From contig JAITGD010000134.1 of the NCBI GenBank assembly GCA_031280885.1, positions 1 through 32,548 of the forward strand: a stretch of 32,548 bases of DNA, written 5' to 3'. Positions within the stretch are counted from its first letter, which is position 1, and the number at the start of each line of letters is the position of its first letter. This document shows positions 29,501 through 32,548 of the stretch, piece after piece. A program made the translations under genes and the position numbers. The notes under the pieces were generated by a model, which was not told the origin of the DNA, ran no database searches, and saw only the letters and a program-made list of their open reading frames with translations. The stretch is from Prevotellaceae bacterium. GTDB taxonomy: Bacteria; Bacteroidota; Bacteroidia; Bacteroidales; UBA932.

Positions 29501-29894
29501 TGCCTCCCGAGATCCAAGGACCGGTAAGTCCCACCAAAGCAGGCTTTATTACTTGATTGTAGTACACGAAGTGTCGGCGTCTCAGCTTGTCGTAAGCCAT
29601 CTGAACCCGTCCGCCAAGCTCAGGAAGTATCAATATTTTAAGGTACTCGTTCTCGATGAACAAAGCTTTAAAAGGCCTCGCTTCTATCTTGTCGCTCACC
29701 GATTCGACCACCGGATAGGGATACACAGCTCCACTACTGCCCTGGTAAACACGCTTCTCAAGGAACACCGGATTCTTCTCTTCCGCACCCGTACCATACG
29801 AAGGCAGCATCAGTGTTTCTTCCCAAGCCCTGACCTCGCCGCTCTGCGTAAGCGTCGGACGAACTACATACTCGCTTATATTCTGCATATTCAT
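26526..29894 (-). CDS. DUF5107 domain protein with C-terminal tetratricopeptide repeats, predicted cytoplasmic
   Basis: 1122 aa, no signal peptide; N-terminal region LKILILPELGGRVQMAYDKLRRRHFVYYNQVIKPALVGLTGPWISGGIEFNWPQHHRPSTFLPTDY (DUF5107-type, mutarotase-like sandwich); C-terminal half with repeated TPR-like helices (EVFYNLGCCLRMQGRYDEAYGYFYKA, AKAPYYLGNFLYAARVYPKAIACWEQSVAID). Confidence 0.85.
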   Translation of the reverse strand: MNMQNISEYVVRPTLTQSGEVRAWEETLMLPSYGTGAEEKNPVFLEKRVYQGSSGAVYPYPVVESVSDKIEARPFKALFIENEYLKILILPELGGRVQMAYDKLRRRHFVYYNQVIKPALVGLTGPWISGGIEFNWPQHHRPSTFLPTDYSIERCDDGSRTVWCSELERMTRTKGMCGFTLYPSKAYLEVKVKICNRTSFPQTFLWWANPAVSVNETYHSVFPPDVNAVYDHGKRDVSEFPIARGLYYKHDYSAGVDISKYVNIPVPTSYMAVSSVYDFVGGYDTDARAGLLHVADHHIAPGKKQWTWGKGDFGQAWDRNLTDDDGPYIELMTGVYTDNQPDFSWIASSEEKDWVQYFMPYAELGYVKQANRDALVNVEVEKGETCISLYTTARYSELELLLRNEVSGEEYRETILSVSPSQPYKVVVPTGSARPDQLVLEIRTQQGELLIAYTALKPESKPIPEPAQAARLPEDIESIEQLFLTGLHLEQYRHATYEATSYYAEALRREPRDLRCNNAMGLYLMRRAQFVEAEQYFMSAIATLTERNPNPYEGEVFYNLGCCLRMQGRYDEAYGYFYKATWNASWKEISYLALAQIEAGRASRGSGSWSSVLEKTERCIARNRNNHKARHLKAICMRKLGRSDEALLWIEESLGIDMFNLACRFERYLINGEEQSLAEPELWLGNRVNSYTEYALDYAEAGLYAEASALLSRCVAGSEVFPMVYYTLEYFAEREGEADRAQDYRQKAAEASPDRCFPFRIEEFNILTEAISKNPSDAKAPYYLGNFLYAARVYPKAIACWEQSVAIDASFPTVRRNLALAYYNKLGRKVEAREMLERAFAIDPSDARILMELDGLYKRLGRLPSERLAFLEEHLSLVEMRDDLSVERVALYNQTGRYREARELIATRRFHPWEGGEGKVSSQYVRCRIELAKIAISEHRFAEALDLLHETDEYPHALGEGKLPTVYENDVDYYKGVAYGGISDKAKAAEFFARATKGPTEPVQAFFYNDARPDGIYYQGLAWRALGDEARARSCFERLVEYGEAHVNDECRIDYFAVSLPELAVWDEDLNVRNRVNCLYLTALGYRGLGKEEVASELFASVQAADVNHYGLYEVKGQSRGQ

Positions 29895-29898
29895 TTAA

Positions 29899-31278
29899 TT
29901 AATCCTTATTACATAACTTCTTTTCAATCGATTCGAGCGATTCGCCCTTTGTTTCCGGTAGTATCCGCTTGATGAAAACAAAGCCCGCAGCACAGATCAA
30001 TCCGTAGAGCCAGAAAGTACCATAGCTCCCGAGTGCGTCGTTCAAAATCGGAAACGTGTAAGTGAGCGCAAAGCAAGCTGCCCACAAGGCAAAAGTAGCC
30101 GTTGCCATAGCCAAACCCCGTACTCGCGTCGGGAATATCTCGGAGATCACCACCCAGGTTACCGGCGCTAAAGTCATCGCATAACAGGCAATTGCCGATA
30201 CCACAAGTACCAACACAGCCAATCCGCTAACCTCCATGTAATAACATGCACCTAAGGCAGAGTAGATACCGGCAAGCCCGCAGGCGCCGGCCATCAAAAG
30301 CCGACGTCGGCCAAGTCGATCCACCGCATACATCCCTACGAAGGTAAAAGCCACGTTGGTTAAACCTGTTACCACTATGTTGAACAGCATGTCGGAAACG
30401 CCATATCCAGCAGCCGCGAATACCTCGTGCGCATAGTTAAAGATAACGTTGATTCCGCACCACTGTTGGAACACAGCGATCACCGTACCTATCATCAAGA
30501 TACGCGGCAACTTGCCCCGAAACAAAGTCCGCACTCCCGCCCTTTCGATCTTCTTATCTTCTGACGCCAAAAGTCCCTGCATCTCGCGCCTCGCATAGTC
30601 CGCTCCGCCGATACGCAGGAACACAGCTTCGGCCCTGTCATAGCCCCGTTTACCGGCCAGCCACCTGGGGCTTTCGGGGATAAAGAAAACCAAAGCAAAG
30701 AACAGAGCAGCAGGTAAGGCACAAGCCCAAAACATTACCCGCCAGCCCGTCTGACCGTTCCAGGATAAAAGGATGTCATCGCCCGCTACGACAGGGTCGG
30801 CAATAAGCCAATTGGCAGTCTGAGCCGCCAATATACCCAACACAATAGTTAGCTGATTGATGGAAACGAAGCGACCGCGTACCTCTGCCGGAGATACCTC
30901 TGCTATATACATCGGCGACAGGTTCGAGGCAATGCCTATGCCCACGCCACCCAAGATCCTGTATGCTATGAACAGCCACAGCTCGTTGGCCGCTCCGGTG
31001 CCTGCCGAGGCCGCGATAAAGATAGCCGCCGCCGCAGTCAATAAAGGTCGCCGTCCGTACCTGTCGGCCAAAGCGCCCGCAATAGTAACGCCAAGTAAAC
31101 ATCCTAAGATGGCGCTCCCCATAGCCCAGCCTTGCATAACCGGCAAGTCGGCGATACCGAAATACAATTCATAGAAGGGCTTTGCGCCTCCGATTACCAC
31201 AAAATCGTATCCGAACAATAAACCTCCCATAGCTGATACTGTAGAGATTGACAATAAATATGTACTGCTTTTTTTCAT
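29899..31278 (-). CDS. MFS sugar porter (sugar:H+ symporter-like)
   Basis: 459 aa; GGLLFGYDFVVIGG, ADRYGRRPLL, PESPRWLAGK, VDRLGRRRLL, PETKGESLESIEKK: sugar-porter signature motifs; multiple hydrophobic helices. Confidence 0.94.
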   Translation of the reverse strand: MKKSSTYLLSISTVSAMGGLLFGYDFVVIGGAKPFYELYFGIADLPVMQGWAMGSAILGCLLGVTIAGALADRYGRRPLLTAAAAIFIAASAGTGAANELWLFIAYRILGGVGIGIASNLSPMYIAEVSPAEVRGRFVSINQLTIVLGILAAQTANWLIADPVVAGDDILLSWNGQTGWRVMFWACALPAALFFALVFFIPESPRWLAGKRGYDRAEAVFLRIGGADYARREMQGLLASEDKKIERAGVRTLFRGKLPRILMIGTVIAVFQQWCGINVIFNYAHEVFAAAGYGVSDMLFNIVVTGLTNVAFTFVGMYAVDRLGRRRLLMAGACGLAGIYSALGACYYMEVSGLAVLVLVVSAIACYAMTLAPVTWVVISEIFPTRVRGLAMATATFALWAACFALTYTFPILNDALGSYGTFWLYGLICAAGFVFIKRILPETKGESLESIEKKLCNKD

Positions 31279-31303
31279 ACTGACATACTAATTTTTGACA
31301 GTG

Positions 31304-31311
31304 CAAAGTTA
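31304..31311 (-). promoter_or_regulatory. Putative -7 element (TAACTTTG) of the PUL operon promoter
   Basis: Plus strand 'caaagtta' at 31304-31311, about 26 bp upstream of the MFS start codon; matches TANNTTTG. The -33 region is only weakly recognisable (TTTTCG). Confidence 0.55.
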
Positions 31312-31342
31312 CGCCCTTTCGATGAGACGAAAATAGACTCAA

Positions 31343-31375
31343 TTTGGAAAAACATGTAAAAAAACACTATCTTTG
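31343..31375 (+). promoter_or_regulatory. Putative Bacteroidetes promoter for the AraC-family gene: TTTG (31343-31346), 21 nt, TATCTTTG (31368-31375)
   Basis: Direct reading; matches the TTTG-N(19-21)-TANNTTTG consensus known from Bacteroides sigma-ABfr promoters. Confidence 0.65.
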
Positions 31376-31387
31376 CGCCTCGATATG

Positions 31388-31415
31388 GTTGCATTTACCT
31401 ACTGTGTAAAGCAAC
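31388..31415. repeat. Imperfect inverted repeat GTTGCATTTAC-7 nt-GTAAAGCAAC in the araC-type leader (possible operator or leader hairpin)
   Basis: Arms pair across 10 bp with a single-base bulge; directly downstream of the predicted -7 element. Confidence 0.55.
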
Positions 31416-31448
31416 ATTGATATAAACACTATAAAGATGTAAAATAAC

Positions 31449-32396
31449 ATGGAAAAGATAGCCGAAGGTTTCAAGGGCGAAAAGGCAATAGTTACGCCCT
31501 ACAACATCAGAAACTACCAAGCCGAGAACCCTATATGTAAACAGATGTTCATCACGCACATCGGTTATTACCCACATGCGAAGTACCACTATCGCGAACG
31601 TCCGAGCGGCTGCAACGAGAACATCTTCATATACTGTTCCGACGGTCGAGGATGGATACGTTACCGCGACGCAATCTATAACCTCTCGCGGCACCGAGCC
31701 TTTATCATACCCGCGCACGAAGCCCATTCCTACGGAGCCGAAAGCGGCGACCCCTGGAGTATCTATTGGTTCCACTTTCGAGGCGAGAACCTCTTTATGT
31801 TCTCATCGATAATCGGCCAGCTTATTCATCCCGAAGAGTCGGACAAAAGCCGGTACGACGACCGCTTCACACTCTTCGAGGAGATGTACCAAAACCTCGC
31901 CATGGGCTACAGTCCCGAAAACCTTGAGTACGTATCATTCTGTCTCCTATATTTCCTCTCATCCCTCAAGTACGTGAACCAGTTCCGAGAGATAAAGAAG
32001 GCACAACAGACCGACGTAATACAGAAGAGTATAATGTTCATGAAGGACAATCTCGAAACCCGCATCTCTCTTGATGACCTTGCCAGAAATGCAGGCTATT
32101 CCGTTTCTCATTTTGGAGCGTTCTTCACACATAAGACCTCGTATGCGCCTATGGTATATTACAATCAGTTAAAAATACAGCGGGCATGTTCCTATCTCCA
32201 ATTCTCCGATATGAAGATAAAAGAGATAGCCTTTCGTCTCGGCTATTACGACCCTTATCACTTCTCGAAAGCCTTCAAGCAGGAGATGGAGATCACACCG
32301 AAAGAGTATCGCCGACGCTACGCCTCTGCAAACCATGAAGCAGGAATCAAGAATCAGGACTTATTGACTGATCGAAATACCGGAAGCGATAACTAA
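31449..32396 (+). CDS. AraC-family transcriptional regulator
   Basis: 315 aa; N-terminal cupin-like effector domain (RHRAFIIPAHEAHSYGAESGDPWSIYWFHFRG) and C-terminal double HTH (RISLDDLARNAGYSVSHFGAFF...MKIKEIAFRLGYYDPYHFSKAFKQEMEITPKEYRRRY). Confidence 0.95.
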   Translation: MEKIAEGFKGEKAIVTPYNIRNYQAENPICKQMFITHIGYYPHAKYHYRERPSGCNENIFIYCSDGRGWIRYRDAIYNLSRHRAFIIPAHEAHSYGAESGDPWSIYWFHFRGENLFMFSSIIGQLIHPEESDKSRYDDRFTLFEEMYQNLAMGYSPENLEYVSFCLLYFLSSLKYVNQFREIKKAQQTDVIQKSIMFMKDNLETRISLDDLARNAGYSVSHFGAFFTHKTSYAPMVYYNQLKIQRACSYLQFSDMKIKEIAFRLGYYDPYHFSKAFKQEMEITPKEYRRRYASANHEAGIKNQDLLTDRNTGSDN

Positions 32397-32464
32397 GAAT
32401 CAGGACATATTGACTGATCGAGATACCGGAAGCAAGAACCAAGAATCAGGACATATTGACTGAT
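32349..32464 (+). repeat. 46-bp tandem direct repeat, about 2.5 copies (32349-32394, 32395-32440, partial 32441-32464)
   Basis: AAGAATCAGGAC[T/A]TATTGACTGATCGA[A/G]ATACCGGAAGC... repeated; a few substitutions between copies. Overlaps the 3' end of the AraC gene. Confidence 0.9.
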
Positions 32465-32548
32465 GATTTTTTTCCTCTGTTGATAATATTTCCGACATCC
32501 TTGTGAGCTTGATTTTGGCTTGATTCGAATTCTTGGGTGTCGAGAGTA

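Noticed and set aside
29145-29972. 275-aa plus-strand ORF
   Set aside because: Antisense to the well-supported DUF5107 gene; no recognisable motif; likely by-product of codon bias in the higher-GC part.
31395-31775. 126-aa minus-strand ORF in the AraC region
   Set aside because: Antisense to the AraC-family gene and its leader; no family resemblance.
1-32548. tRNA, rRNA, CRISPR, phage or transposase features
   Set aside because: No cloverleaf, rRNA stretch, regularly spaced repeat array or transposase/integrase motif was recognised; the 46-bp tandem repeat has no spacers.

Overview
The window looks like a Bacteroidetes chromosomal segment. It holds one large polysaccharide utilization locus (PUL) next to a core gene, gyrA (minus strand, start codon at 2284, 3' end cut by the left edge of the window). 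The PUL has a divergent AraC-family regulator (+, 31449-32396). It also has 13 collinear minus-strand genes with short gaps. In transcription order these are: MFS sugar porter, cytoplasmic DUF5107+TPR protein, SusC-like/SusD-like pair 1, SusC-like/SusD-like pair 2, a putative surface glycan-binding lipoprotein, a GH30-like enzyme, a large GH2-like enzyme, an SGNH-esterase/GH105 fusion, a compact GH2-like enzyme, a heparinase II/III-like lyase and a second large GH2-like lipoprotein. There is no sulfatase and no hybrid two-component sensor. The enzyme set suggests a non-sulfated, probably acyl-decorated, uronate-containing glycan, possibly galactan/AGP-like; this is inference. Points worth a second look: the SGNH-GH105 fusion, the DUF5107 protein in the cytoplasm, a SusC lacking the N-terminal carboxypeptidase-regulatory-like domain, a marked GC decline along the operon, a clean divergent promoter region with an imperfect inverted repeat in the araC leader, and a 46-bp tandem repeat whose first junction forms the stop codon of the AraC gene. 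All family calls are from motif reading only; no searches were run.
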